64,000 bases of DNA, from contig DAHXNI010000039.1 in assembly GCA_027365475.1 (NCBI GenBank), positions 1 to 64,000 on the forward strand, written 5' to 3'. Shown one piece after another: positions 32,438 through 41,388 of this stretch (position 1 is the stretch's first letter; each line of letters starts with the position of its first letter). The DNA comes from Pseudomonadota bacterium. GTDB lineage: Bacteria; Pseudomonadota; Gammaproteobacteria; JAKAQQ01. The notes beneath the pieces were generated by a model. It saw nothing but the letters and a program-made list of their open reading frames with translations. It made no database searches and was not told the DNA's origin. The position numbers and the translations under genes are program-made.

Positions 32438-32480
32438 TGAGGCATGAAGATCCCTTCCATTCACAGTACAGGAGTCCCAA

Positions 32481-33476
32481 ATGATTGAGCGCAAGATCGC
32501 AGCTATTGATCTCGGCTATGGTGAGACCAAAATGGCCTGGTTTGCGCCCGAAGGTCAGGTGAACCGCTCTTTCCGCTCAATTGTCGAGTTGGCCCCCAGT
32601 CAGGATTTGGGACAGCAGATGAACCGGCGCCGCACTGTGCGGGTCAGGGTCGAGGGGGTGGAGTATGAGGTCGGAACGGACGCATATCTGGTTGCGTCGC
32701 GGCCCGATGAGGAGAAGGATCACGATGACAATGTTGGAACCCCGGAATGGATGGCGAAGGCCAAGGCGGCGCTGGCGACCATCGGCGCCGATAAAATCGC
32801 GCTCCTGGTCATGGGTCTCCCGGTAGAAAGGTTTTTCAAGAAGGGGATCAAGGATCTTGTGTGCGCCAAACTGACGGGGAGGCACCAGCACTGTGGGGAC
32901 CTGACAGTCGATGTGGAGCGGGTGTTAGTTATCCCCCAGCCGATGGGCGGGCTCATCGACGCCAAGGAACACGCATCAGGGAAGATCAGGAGCGATTTGT
33001 CCCGGCAGGGGGTGCTGGTTGTGGATCCGGGGTTTTATACCACGGACTACCTGCTGACCCTGGGCGGTCAGGGGGCTCCGAAACGAAGCGGCTCGACTGA
33101 GTATGGAGTCAAAAAGGTGATTGCGCTGGCCAAGGAAGCCATGGTGCGCGAACACGGGGGCGCGCCATCCATTTATGCGATCGCGGACGCCTCCAAGAAT
33201 GGTGTAGAAACCGTTTTTGCGGGGGGGGCGGAAGTCAGGCTGCGTCCGTATCTGGATCAGGCGCTGGCCGTTGTCGGCGACAGAATCTTGGACGCGATCC
33301 GCGCGACGGTCAAGTCGTTTGAGGATATTGATGTCATTATCATGGTAGGTGGCGGTGCCACCCTGTTCGGCCCGCTCATCGGCCGGAGGCTCCCGGTCAA
33401 GTCTGTGCGGGTAGCTCCATACCCTGAATTCGCCAATGTCCGTGGGTATCTGGAATACGGGAGGGCCAGGGCGTGA
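32481..33476 (+). CDS. parM: ParM/StbA-like actin-type partition ATPase
   Basis: Actin-fold ATPase that forms filaments to push plasmid copies apart. Phosphate-1 motif AIDLGYGETK (8-17), phosphate-2 motif VVDPGFYTTDYL (about 175-186) and adenosine motif IMVGGGATLFG (about 293-303) are present. 331 aa, the size of ParM, Alp7A and PRTRC protein D. The gene follows a parC-like repeat region and precedes a small basic gene in the parR position; stop and start overlap as GTGA. This is one of two partition systems in the window. Confidence 0.9.
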   Translation: MIERKIAAIDLGYGETKMAWFAPEGQVNRSFRSIVELAPSQDLGQQMNRRRTVRVRVEGVEYEVGTDAYLVASRPDEEKDHDDNVGTPEWMAKAKAALATIGADKIALLVMGLPVERFFKKGIKDLVCAKLTGRHQHCGDLTVDVERVLVIPQPMGGLIDAKEHASGKIRSDLSRQGVLVVDPGFYTTDYLLTLGGQGAPKRSGSTEYGVKKVIALAKEAMVREHGGAPSIYAIADASKNGVETVFAGGAEVRLRPYLDQALAVVGDRILDAIRATVKSFEDIDVIIMVGGGATLFGPLIGRRLPVKSVRVAPYPEFANVRGYLEYGRARA

Positions 33477-33790
33477 AGCGTAAGCATGACCCTGCAGGGA
33501 CGAAAGGCGGCGAACAGGCGCGGGCCCGGTATTTGAAGATCCTCGTGCCGATCAACAACAAGACGTTCCCGCAAGGATACGCCCTCCTGTCTCCGCTCCC
33601 GTCGCGCAGGCGGAAAGAAAAGGTTCTGTGGTTAATGGAGTTGGGGTTGCGCTATGAGCGCTTTATGATGTCTGAACCTGCCGCTCTGCCACGCTCCACA
33701 ACGTCTCCGCAGCCGCTGGGCCAGTCGGCAGGCGAAGCGGATCCGATGGACTGGGGGAAGCTGGCTGAAGATTTCGGAGGCGAATCGTGA
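33473..33790 (+). CDS. ParR-like adaptor protein
   Basis: 105-aa protein. Basic N-terminus (MKRKHDPAGTKGGEQARARY), then YLKILVPINNKTFPQGYALL and a helical stretch KEKVLWLMELGLRYERFM that could form a ribbon-helix-helix fold, and an acidic C-terminus expected to contact the ParM filament. GTG start at 33473 overlaps the parM stop. Position, size and charge pattern fit ParR, which binds parC; the sequence similarity itself is weak. Confidence 0.6.
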   Translation: MKRKHDPAGTKGGEQARARYLKILVPINNKTFPQGYALLSPLPSRRRKEKVLWLMELGLRYERFMMSEPAALPRSTTSPQPLGQSAGEADPMDWGKLAEDFGGES

Positions 33791-33975
33791 CCAATGACTT
33801 TTTCGACATCGAAATCCCGGCACGTTTGCGTGCACAGATCCGGGCTACCGCGATCCTGGTGACTTTGGCGGTCATCCTGTCCGCGGCAGCCTATGCCTAT
33901 GCCCAGATGCTGGGTACCCGGCAATCCGCCCCGCGCCCACAGGCAGGGCTTTACACCCGGAAGAGCCCGCAATGA
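33787..33975 (+). CDS. Small membrane protein, 62 aa
   Basis: One membrane helix (ATAILVTLAVILSAAAYAYA) with a short acidic N-terminus and a basic C-terminus. GTG start at 33787 overlaps the parR-like stop and its own end overlaps the AAA+ gene as ATGA. No family recognised; the context suggests it works with the membrane AAA+ ATPase. Confidence 0.6.
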   Translation: MTNDFFDIEIPARLRAQIRATAILVTLAVILSAAAYAYAQMLGTRQSAPRPQAGLYTRKSPQ

Positions 33976-36476
33976 ACGAAGATCCGGAACACATCCAGAA
34001 TCGTGCGCCGTACGCGCATCTGGCCGGGCCGGTCATCCAGAAGCTGGCGCTGACCCTGTTGGCACCGGCCCTGGCCGCTCTGATTCCGGTCACGCTGTTT
34101 GGAGCGCTCAGCGGAGACTGGACGCTGGATCCGGCCGGGCTCCACTCCCCCGCCGCCATGGGAGTCTTCCATACGACCGAACTGGCAATCGGAATCGGGA
34201 TTCTGTTTGGCCTTCTCGCCGAGGATGGGTTGGGCCTGCTCCCGCCGTGCCTGATTTCAGCCGGAATCTGTCTTGCCGGCGTAAGCGCCTATGGCGGCCC
34301 CGCCTGGACGCTTGAGAGCATGTGTGCACTGGCCCTGATCGCGGCTATCGGCCTGGTCCGGGCGGTCTTTGCCGCACTCCCGCGCCCTCCTGGCGAGGCC
34401 AGGAGGGGTGGACCGGCCACCATTGTCCACCCCTGGCTGTGGGCGCTTTGCGCCCCGCTATTCGTTTGGGGTGTCCTGCACGGCTTCCCCAACGCCATTG
34501 GGGATCTCTCCATTCTGTTTTTGTCGGCCCTGTACCTCATCGCCCGAACCGTCCAGCCGGTCAATCTTGTTCAGCCGAGGGAGCTCTCGCTCATGCCGTT
34601 TTTCAGCCCTAGCGAGACCGTCGCCCGGTACGACCTGCTGCGGGGAATCCGTCCCCAACCCCAACGCAAGGCACGCGCAAAGCCGGCCCGGCCGCCACGC
34701 ATCGATGCGCCACAGTCGGGCGCTCCGGTCCAGGGGCCCGCCCAGAAGCCTGTTGACGAAAGGCAGATCCAGCCTTTCCGCTCGATCCCGGCCGCTGATC
34801 AGCCGGCGGCCCTGCCGGCGGCGGATTCTCCTGTTGCGCCACGCCCCCCACGCAGCAATTTCTCCCGGGTGGTTGGCATGGACGAGCTCAAGAAACAGCT
34901 GCGCGAAGCGGCCGATGATATCCGCTCGGGCTGGGACGCGTCCGGCGGGGGCATGGAACGCAAAAACGGGATTCTCCTGCACGGCGAGCCGGGCAACGGC
35001 AAGAGCTTCATCGCTGAAGCGCTGGCCGGTGAGCTCGGCCTGGTCTTTTTCAAGCTTACGCTGGGGGATGTGAGCTCGCGCTGGATCAACCAGACGACCG
35101 AACAGCTCCAGGCCGTATTCCGCCAGGCCCGGGAAACACCCAACTCGATGCTGTTCATCGATGAAATTGATGCCCTGCTCCCGGATCGCAACGCTACGGG
35201 TGGGGGCGGCTACCTCGAGAACCGGAACCTGGTCAACAGCTTCCTGCTCCAGGCTGAGGAAATCCGCTATACCCAGACCATACTGGTCGGGGCTACCAAC
35301 TACATCGACCATCTCGACCCGGCTGCGATCCGGGAGGGGCGCTTCGACTACAAAATCATGATTCCGCCGCCGGATCTGGCCGCACGCCGTGCACTGATCG
35401 GCCGGACGGCCGCCTATGCCGGGCGGCCCGTGACCCTGCCCAGCGACGACCTCGATCTCCTCCTGGATGCGACCGAGGGCCTTTCGGCCACACGCCTGCT
35501 CGCGTTGTCGCGTGAAGTGGGCGACCAGATCCGCAAGGGTCGCATCGTGGGCACTCCGGTCTCCCCGCCCCCGCCGGAAGGAGCAGCCGGAGCGCTGATC
35601 CGGTTCTCCTGCCCCTCCGAACAGACCAACCCCTCGCTCGCTGGCGGAGCCGCTGGCGGAGCCGCCGCCTCTACCACCCAGCCGAAAACGGTGGCTACCA
35701 CTTATCGTGACTTTTCCAATGCGCTTAACCAGATCAGGGGGCAGATGGGTCTGGTTTTGCCCGAAAACACCCCTACCCTGTCCGGTGTCATGCTGGCAGA
35801 CAACCTTCGTGCCAGTCTCGAGAGCGTGGTCTGGCGCATGACACACGCACGGGAGGCTTTTTCAAGGGGCGGCACACTGCCGACCGGCATGGTCTTTTAC
35901 GGCCCGCCGGGAACCGGCAAGACGCTTGCCGCACGGGCCATCGCCAAGGAATGCGAGTGGAACTTCCTGCCTGTCAGCGGCTCTGAAATCGTCCGCGGCC
36001 AGGGAGGGGTCGCGGGATTCATCTCCAGGGTGCGCGCGGCCCGACCGGTGATTGCCTTCATCGACGAGGCCGACGACATCCTCGCGCGCCGGGACGCCTA
36101 TGGCAACCCCGCCTTGAACGAGCTCCTGCAGGCTTTGGACGGCAGCTCCGGGCATATCAAAAACGCGCTCTTTATCGCGGCCACCAACCGGATTGAGGCG
36201 ATCGATCCGGCCGCACTCCGGGGCGGGCGTTTCGCCGAGAAGTTCCTGTTCGATCTGCCCGACGCCAGGTTGATGGAGCAGTTCGCGAGACACTGGATGG
36301 GTCGCTCTCGTGCCCGGTTCGGGGTGGGTATCCCCGAAATCATCGCGGTGCTGGAGGGGCTGTCCTACGCCTCGGCCGAGTCGGTGCTCCAGAATGCTGC
36401 CAACCGGGCCGCCGTCCGGCCTGATGGGCTTCCGGTCGGGCTGGACGATCTGGTCCGCGCGCGCAAGGAAGTCTGA
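33972..36476 (+). CDS. Membrane-anchored tandem AAA+ ATPase
   Basis: 834 aa. Residues 1-200 have several membrane helices, then a Pro/Ala-rich linker. Two AAA+ modules follow: Walker A HGEPGNGKS and Walker B MLFIDEIDALLPDR in the first; Walker A YGPPGTGKT and Walker B VIAFIDEADDILARR in the second, each with sensor ATNxI (GATNYIDHLDPAAIREGRFD and AATNRIEAIDPAALRGGRF). The architecture resembles Cdc48/SpoVK-like proteins with a membrane domain; no protease domain is seen. It is translationally coupled to the ParMR-like genes. Its role, perhaps remodelling of partition or transfer complexes at the membrane, is unknown. Confidence 0.85.
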   Translation: MNEDPEHIQNRAPYAHLAGPVIQKLALTLLAPALAALIPVTLFGALSGDWTLDPAGLHSPAAMGVFHTTELAIGIGILFGLLAEDGLGLLPPCLISAGICLAGVSAYGGPAWTLESMCALALIAAIGLVRAVFAALPRPPGEARRGGPATIVHPWLWALCAPLFVWGVLHGFPNAIGDLSILFLSALYLIARTVQPVNLVQPRELSLMPFFSPSETVARYDLLRGIRPQPQRKARAKPARPPRIDAPQSGAPVQGPAQKPVDERQIQPFRSIPAADQPAALPAADSPVAPRPPRSNFSRVVGMDELKKQLREAADDIRSGWDASGGGMERKNGILLHGEPGNGKSFIAEALAGELGLVFFKLTLGDVSSRWINQTTEQLQAVFRQARETPNSMLFIDEIDALLPDRNATGGGGYLENRNLVNSFLLQAEEIRYTQTILVGATNYIDHLDPAAIREGRFDYKIMIPPPDLAARRALIGRTAAYAGRPVTLPSDDLDLLLDATEGLSATRLLALSREVGDQIRKGRIVGTPVSPPPPEGAAGALIRFSCPSEQTNPSLAGGAAGGAAASTTQPKTVATTYRDFSNALNQIRGQMGLVLPENTPTLSGVMLADNLRASLESVVWRMTHAREAFSRGGTLPTGMVFYGPPGTGKTLAARAIAKECEWNFLPVSGSEIVRGQGGVAGFISRVRAARPVIAFIDEADDILARRDAYGNPALNELLQALDGSSGHIKNALFIAATNRIEAIDPAALRGGRFAEKFLFDLPDARLMEQFARHWMGRSRARFGVGIPEIIAVLEGLSYASAESVLQNAANRAAVRPDGLPVGLDDLVRARKEV

Positions 36477-36515
36477 GCGCGCATTCTGGCTAGATGGGAT
36501 GTTGGGTTCGGTGTC

Positions 36516-36523
36516 TTCTAAAA
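36516..36523 (-). repeat. Distant inverted copy of the origin iteron
   Basis: Leftward, GGTGACCGGTTTTAGAAG around TTTTAGAA matches the iteron context at 39186. It lies 2.6 kb from the main iterons, in the 190-bp gap after the AAA+ gene, where no gene is seen. Confidence 0.4.
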
Positions 36524-36652
36524 CCGGTCACCCGGGCGGATTCCGAACGGGAGATCAAGCTCCATTTCATGACGGGCACCCCCAATACTCAGAGCGGGGC
36601 TTATTTACCATCGCCTAATAGGCTATATATTCTTTATTATCATATAGTTACA

Positions 36653-36679
36653 GGTAACCTTTCCTCAGGAAAGGTTACC
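36653..36679. repeat. Perfect 12-bp inverted repeat at the end of parB: parS candidate or terminator
   Basis: GGTAACCTTTCC (36653-36664), TCA, GGAAAGGTTACC (36668-36679). It includes the parB stop codon (36665) and separates convergent genes. No T-run follows on either side, which weakens the terminator reading and leaves a ParB-binding site as an option. Confidence 0.5.
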
Positions 36680-37612
36680 CAGGGCCTCGCTGATCAGGCG
36701 CGCCAGTTGCGCTAGGCCTATCCGGTCTTTGGGGATTTTCACGATCACTTCGCGCGAACGTTTTTCTAGGGTGAATGCCACCGCACCATCCGGCCCCTTG
36801 ATCTCCACTCGCTTCCCCCCACTGCCTGGCTTTCTCCCCTTCGTCGCCAAAATGGCCCGGGCGATGGCTTCGGCTTCAGTGGGCTCATGCTTCCTGGCGA
36901 TTTCCGAAGCCACCGCCAGAATCCGCTTGTCCGCACCGGGCGAATTCATGGCCGCACGGATCTGCGCCGCGAGTTTGAGGGTGATCTTCCGCGGATCCGG
37001 AAAGGCTTCGACAATCGGCTTGGGCAACTCGGCCAGCGCGAGGAAACGGGATAGATGTCCTGCCGAGATATTCACTCTGGCCGCCATCCGCGCCTGGTTG
37101 CCGCCGAAAATCGCTCCGAGTACGCGCCGATACTCGATCGCCCGCTCATATTGCGTAATATCCTCGTACCGGTTCGAATCTTCTGAAACGACGAAGGCTT
37201 CCTCATCCGTCAGGACCCGAAGGTCGACCTTGATGCGGATTTTAAGAAATCGCGCCACCCATAGCCTGCGCGCGCCACTTACGATCTCAATATCGGCTCG
37301 TCCCTCCGTTTTGTGGCGGCGGCCGATGGCCGGAACCAGTTGGCCATGCGTTCGAATGGATTCGATGAGGTCACTGCATTCCGTTTCGGTCAGAAGTTCA
37401 TAGAGCCGGTTGTGAAATGGCCACGGCACACACCGCTCCGTATCCATTTCGAACACGTCCTGGGTATCGATGCTCTGATCCATCGCATCCAAATATCGGA
37501 TCGGTTGCTGCCGGTTTGCGCGTGGCGCGCTCCCCTCTCCGCCCGATGGGCTCAGGCTCCCGAGACCGGCAATGGCCCTCCCGAGCGTACTCTTGAGTTT
37601 TTTATCAGCCAT
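36665..37612 (-). CDS. parB: ParB-family partition protein
   Basis: Centromere-binding partner of ParA. The ParB/Srx nuclease-like domain is seen with LIESIRTHGQLVPAIGRR and the IVSGARRLWVARFL segment (ParB form GxRRxxA), followed by DSNRYEDITQYERAIEY and an HTH part ARMAARVNISAGHLSRFLAL. The C-terminal domain ends ALGNLS. 315 aa from ATG at 37612 behind GGAGGAG; it overlaps parA by 8 bp. Possible site: the palindrome at 36653-36679. Confidence 0.92.
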   Translation of the reverse strand: MADKKLKSTLGRAIAGLGSLSPSGGEGSAPRANRQQPIRYLDAMDQSIDTQDVFEMDTERCVPWPFHNRLYELLTETECSDLIESIRTHGQLVPAIGRRHKTEGRADIEIVSGARRLWVARFLKIRIKVDLRVLTDEEAFVVSEDSNRYEDITQYERAIEYRRVLGAIFGGNQARMAARVNISAGHLSRFLALAELPKPIVEAFPDPRKITLKLAAQIRAAMNSPGADKRILAVASEIARKHEPTEAEAIARAILATKGRKPGSGGKRVEIKGPDGAVAFTLEKRSREVIVKIPKDRIGLAQLARLISEALGNLS

Positions 37613-38855
37613 GTTCCGCTCCTCCGATTTGCGATTGGCGCACATTACGGCGTTGGTGCCCGGGCCAGCCATCCAGAATCAGTCGCATGACCTCGGTGCC
37701 AATCTCGTCGATATTGTGCACGGCACGCGCGTGTGTCGAACGCGAAGATACGGGCTGGTCCACCTCGAGAACGGTGCGCCCGACGGCCGCCGCCGCTGTG
37801 ATTTCTTCCGATTCATAGAGTATGGATTCCATCATGTAATCTTCGTAAAACTTTTTGGCCATCGCCACGATCAGGTCCTCCGAGCGCTCGTCTTCGCGCT
37901 GTCTCCGTTGACGCTTGCGCGTCACCATGACCTTGATGAACTGGTAACTCTTGGCTTCCGCGTCAACAGATTCCGGTGCCCGATCTCCCGTTTCGGCCTG
38001 GCGAATCGTCGTCAGCACTTCCTCCAGCATGGCATAGAACTGGAGCGTACTGTAGAAATCGACCATGTTGGGCGGCATGGGTACGATGATGGAGTTTGCC
38101 GCGTGCAACACATTGAGCGAAATCATCCCCAGCGCCGGCGGCGGATCCAGCACAATCACGTCATAATCGTCGCCAATCTCAGTCAGGCCGCGCTCCAGGA
38201 GCTTCCAGCCCTGGTGCATGCGGCCGCGGATCATCCGGTTCTCGAGCGTGTATTCGGCGGCATAAAGGAGAAGATTCGATGGTATGAGCTTGAGATTCGC
38301 CCAGTGGGTTTTCCGGACCGCATACGCCAGGTTTCTCTGTTCGCCGCTGAAAAAAGGCAGTAGCGTATCCGACTCCTCGAGATCCTCATCTGGCGAATAG
38401 CCACCCACCAGACGGGTCGTGCTCGCCTGTGGATCACAGTCAACCAGGAGTACGCGCAATCCATGCATTGCCAGATACTCGGCCACCGTTGAGGACAGGA
38501 TCGATTTTGCGACTCCACCTTTGAAGTTCTGGAAGGTCAGCACGCAGAGCGGATCCTGGAACGGCACGCGCTTCGGAGTGGTCCGGAACGCCTCATACAT
38601 GTTGATGATTTCCTCGAGCCGGTAGCCCATCCGGCGATTTTTATCCGGATGGATTTCGGGCGAGGGCAGGGTACCGCGTTCTTCAGCGTGTCTAATGGAA
38701 ACCGTCTTGCGACCGACCAGCTTTGCAACCTCGCCGATGGACCAGCGCCGCTCCAGTATCTTCCCTTCTCCATGGGGGTCTTCCACCACTTTTTTGAGCT
38801 GAAGTTTGAGCTGCTCCGAGCGTTTGATGATTTCCTGTATTTGATCGATGTTCAT
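37605..38855 (-). CDS. parA: ParA-family partition ATPase with N-terminal HTH
   Basis: Walker-type partition ATPase of the P1/P7 (type Ia) kind. The N-terminus has a MerR-like HTH (RWSIGEVAKLVGRKTVSIRH) expected to repress its own operon. The deviant Walker A is FKGGVAKSI (Ser where Thr is usual), the A' box VLLVDCDPQAS and Walker B VIVLDPPPAL. 416 aa. The start is ATG at 38855. It overlaps parB and is read away from the replication origin. Confidence 0.94.
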   Translation of the reverse strand: MNIDQIQEIIKRSEQLKLQLKKVVEDPHGEGKILERRWSIGEVAKLVGRKTVSIRHAEERGTLPSPEIHPDKNRRMGYRLEEIINMYEAFRTTPKRVPFQDPLCVLTFQNFKGGVAKSILSSTVAEYLAMHGLRVLLVDCDPQASTTRLVGGYSPDEDLEESDTLLPFFSGEQRNLAYAVRKTHWANLKLIPSNLLLYAAEYTLENRMIRGRMHQGWKLLERGLTEIGDDYDVIVLDPPPALGMISLNVLHAANSIIVPMPPNMVDFYSTLQFYAMLEEVLTTIRQAETGDRAPESVDAEAKSYQFIKVMVTRKRQRRQREDERSEDLIVAMAKKFYEDYMMESILYESEEITAAAAVGRTVLEVDQPVSSRSTHARAVHNIDEIGTEVMRLILDGWPGHQRRNVRQSQIGGAEHG

Positions 38856-38887
38856 GTTGGCTCATTCGCCTCGAGTTGATGGGTCTA

Positions 38888-38916
38888 TTGACAAATAGGT
38901 ATTCACGGTTTATCTA
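38888..38916 (+). promoter_or_regulatory. Possible rightward promoter toward the origin
   Basis: TTGACA (38888-38893), 17-bp spacer, TATCTA (38911-38916), within CTATTGACA. It abuts the parAB promoter and points into the AT-rich origin region, where it may drive rep or an RNA. Confidence 0.4.
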
Positions 38917-38944
38917 TATTGGATGATACAGTATGCTAATGCAA
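38916..38944 (-). promoter_or_regulatory. Probable parAB promoter
   Basis: Leftward TTGCAT (38944-38939), 17-bp spacer, CAATAT (38921-38916). An inverted repeat CTATT-GACA-AATAG (38885-38898) lies just downstream and may be the ParA operator. Confidence 0.45.
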
Positions 38945-39143
38945 CGGTTGGAACCCAGATGAAGCGCTACATGTGGATCCCTAAATCCGCAACACATGCT
39001 TACCATTGCGATGATTTAAGATCGCTTGGTGCTTATTGTCGTTATAATCTCTGTAATTACAACAATAACAGGCGTTCTAAATCAGGTCTCCTAGAGATTA
39101 TATGCTTACTTATCAATATGTTAGATCATGTGCGCAGCGCCGC

Positions 39144-39257
39144 TTTTAGAACGGTGGGCCCTTTTTTAGAAATGCCCCGACCCGGTTTTAGAAATCCGGT
39201 GACCGAATTTAGATGATGGATACCACTTTTAGAATCCCACGGATACCACTTTTAGAA
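39144..39257 (+). repeat. oriV: Replication origin with six iterons
   Basis: Copies of TTTTAGAA start at 39144, 39164, 39186, 39207 (ATTTAGAT, degenerate), 39227 and 39250, spaced 20-23 bp, about two helical turns. The last two are part of a 17-bp direct repeat GGATACCACTTTTAGAA. An inverted partial copy (GTTCTAAAT) is near 39073. The preceding 38940-39140 stretch is AT-rich, as expected for the melting region. This is the layout of an iteron-controlled origin next to its initiator. Confidence 0.85.
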
Positions 39258-39270
39258 GAGGGTAGGGGAC

Positions 39271-40494
39271 ATGTCGACGATAGCGGATAATTTCCAGATT
39301 GCCATAGGCACCGAGGACGATTTTGCGGTTTCGAAGCACGCTTCTGCCATCCGTATTGCGAACAAGATGAGCTTGGCCGAACGGCGTATCTGGAACGTCC
39401 TCTTGTTCCGCTGTTACGATAAGTTACTTGAGCAGGAAATCCACGCACTGCCCATCCGCGAACTCGCCTTTGATGTCGGCTGCACACCCAATAACATCAA
39501 ATGGCTCTCGGACAGTTTCCGGGCGCTCAACCGGCTCGAGATCGAATGGGATGTGATCCAGGCCGGTAAACGACGCTGGGGAGTCACCACAGCCCTGGCC
39601 CACGCCGAGATTATCGATGGCCGCAATTGCGAATGGTCCTACCCGGCGCCGCTGCGCCGTGCGCTCTACAAACCTGATATTTACGGCCGACTCAATCTCC
39701 ACGTCCAGAAAAACTTCAGGCGCGCGCACGCCCTCGCCCTGTGGGAGTTTTTCCATCTTCAGCTGGGCGGACGCACCCAGGCAACCTTCCGCCTGACGGT
39801 CGCGGAGTACTGCTCGCTGCTCTCGGTCAGCGATCACTATCGCGACACGTTCAAGCTGCTGTCGCGAAAAGCGATCAAGCCCGTGCTCGCCGAAATTGCC
39901 TCAAAATCCGACATTGCGGCCCAGGTCCAATACATCCGCGATGGCAGGGGAGGGGTGCAGGCTCTGGAATTTGACATTTCCATGAGAACGATTGATCCTC
40001 CGCTCGGGAACCATATCGACGCCGACCCGCTCATACGGCGCATGGTCGACTGTTTCGGTCTCGGACCGGATGACGCCTGCTCTTTCAAGACGAAATACCA
40101 GAATGACGAACCTTGGCTCCTGGAGCTCCTGGATGACGTGCAACGCCGTTTTGCCGCGGGCAAAATCCCACGGAGCCGGATTCCTGCCTATACCCGCGCC
40201 ACGCTCGACCGTGCGTCCGCCCGCCCCCCCCAGATTGATTCCATCGCACACACGCGCGAACCGGAGCGACTGAGACCCGTTGAGCCGCCACCGAAAGATG
40301 CAGCTCACGAACGAGGCCTGGCGCGTTTCGAACAGATGACCGAGGTCGAACGGGTTGGGGCACTCGAGGCCTGGATCGGTACCCCCGGTGCGAGACCTTT
40401 CGTCGAAATCTATAATCAGCATGGGCTCCGATCTCCTTTGGCCAAGGCCGCCTTCCATCAGTGGTTAGGCAGCGCGTCCGATTCGATTGTGTAA
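39271..40494 (+). CDS. rep: Rep_3-family plasmid replication initiator
   Basis: Initiator with two winged-helix domains that binds the iterons just upstream. Typical features: SKHASAIRIANKMSLAERRIWNVL near the N-terminus, IRELAFDVGCTPNNIKWLSDS, and the second domain RRAHALALWEFFHLQLGG and FRLTVAEYCSLLSVSDHY. 407 aa, longer than RepB/RepE (about 250-320) because of a C-terminal part rich in Pro and Arg (about 250-407) of unknown role. Start ATG 39271 with GGGGAC upstream, 13 bp after the last iteron. Confidence 0.92.
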   Translation: MSTIADNFQIAIGTEDDFAVSKHASAIRIANKMSLAERRIWNVLLFRCYDKLLEQEIHALPIRELAFDVGCTPNNIKWLSDSFRALNRLEIEWDVIQAGKRRWGVTTALAHAEIIDGRNCEWSYPAPLRRALYKPDIYGRLNLHVQKNFRRAHALALWEFFHLQLGGRTQATFRLTVAEYCSLLSVSDHYRDTFKLLSRKAIKPVLAEIASKSDIAAQVQYIRDGRGGVQALEFDISMRTIDPPLGNHIDADPLIRRMVDCFGLGPDDACSFKTKYQNDEPWLLELLDDVQRRFAAGKIPRSRIPAYTRATLDRASARPPQIDSIAHTREPERLRPVEPPPKDAAHERGLARFEQMTEVERVGALEAWIGTPGARPFVEIYNQHGLRSPLAKAAFHQWLGSASDSIV

Positions 40495-40518
40495 GATAGC
40501 GGAAGGGGAGGGGACCGG

Positions 40519-41274
40519 ATGGGGAGAAGGCGCAAACCAGACACAATCGGGACCCAGCTCAACGAGCAGGCGGCGCAAGTATTGCCATTTAGAAGTCTGG
40601 CCCGGGCAGACTGGGCTGATACCAGTCACACACTCAACGAAGGGGATGACGGAGGGATCATGATGAATTCGCAAGACCAGCCGGTCGCCGACCAGTCGGA
40701 CCAGCCTGATTATGCCGCACGCACCTGGAAGACCATGCTGGCGAATGAACGGTTTTCCCATGTCCGGTGCCTGTCTGAACACTGGATCATCCTTTTGGAA
40801 TACTCACGCGATCCCGCCCAGCCGATGTTCAGTGGCTGTTCGCTGACACCTGGGGGATTTGCCGATCTCATGGTCGCCGATGCCGCCCTCTGGGAAATCC
40901 CGCCGCTCATGCAGATCCGTCTCATTCAGCGGATGAACCGCATGGAGAATACCGGTTTCGACGCGTCGATCGGTCCCAGCCTGCCAGTGACGCAGCAGTT
41001 TCTCTATTCGAGTTTTGCGACCCGCATGATCCACGCCCCTAGGGATCACCGCACCTGGTACAGGTGGGCCAGCGGCCAACTGGTCGCCCAAGTGACCCAA
41101 TCTGGCGAGTTCGTGTTTTTGTGCGCAGCCGCGCAGTGTGCCAGCGAAAATGACCATACCGTCTTCTGGCGTCTCCGCCCGGAGCTCCTGCGCTATCAAG
41201 CCGTCATTCGCCCCCTGCACGGGCTGGTACAGCAGCGCACCTTGGACAACCTCCTGATGGGCGGCGAACACTGA
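40519..41274 (+). CDS. Unknown protein, 251 aa
   Basis: Not recognised. Starts with ATG at 40519 behind GGGGAGGGG, 24 bp after rep, so probably in the rep operon. Soluble, alpha/beta; contains HWIILLEYSRDPAQPMFSG and FLYSSFATRMIHAPRDHRTW. Four or five Trp residues. Its place suggests a role in replication control, which is an inference. Confidence 0.7.
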   Translation: MGRRRKPDTIGTQLNEQAAQVLPFRSLARADWADTSHTLNEGDDGGIMMNSQDQPVADQSDQPDYAARTWKTMLANERFSHVRCLSEHWIILLEYSRDPAQPMFSGCSLTPGGFADLMVADAALWEIPPLMQIRLIQRMNRMENTGFDASIGPSLPVTQQFLYSSFATRMIHAPRDHRTWYRWASGQLVAQVTQSGEFVFLCAAAQCASENDHTVFWRLRPELLRYQAVIRPLHGLVQQRTLDNLLMGGEH

Positions 41275-41388
41275 CGATCCCGCCGGCTTCAGAATCAAAT
41301 CGGAGCATCGCGCGGCCAGCAGCGTCCCACTCGACTGCGCCGGGATGGACCGGCGCGGTGAGTGGAGGGGGGAGACTCCGACCAAAGT

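Noticed and set aside
34458-35846. 462-codon minus-strand frame
   Set aside because: Antisense to the tandem AAA+ gene, whose Walker motifs are on the plus strand.
38923-39216. 97-codon plus-strand frame in the origin region
   Set aside because: It runs through the AT-rich segment and the iterons, has no ribosome site, and its product looks random. The region is better explained as oriV.
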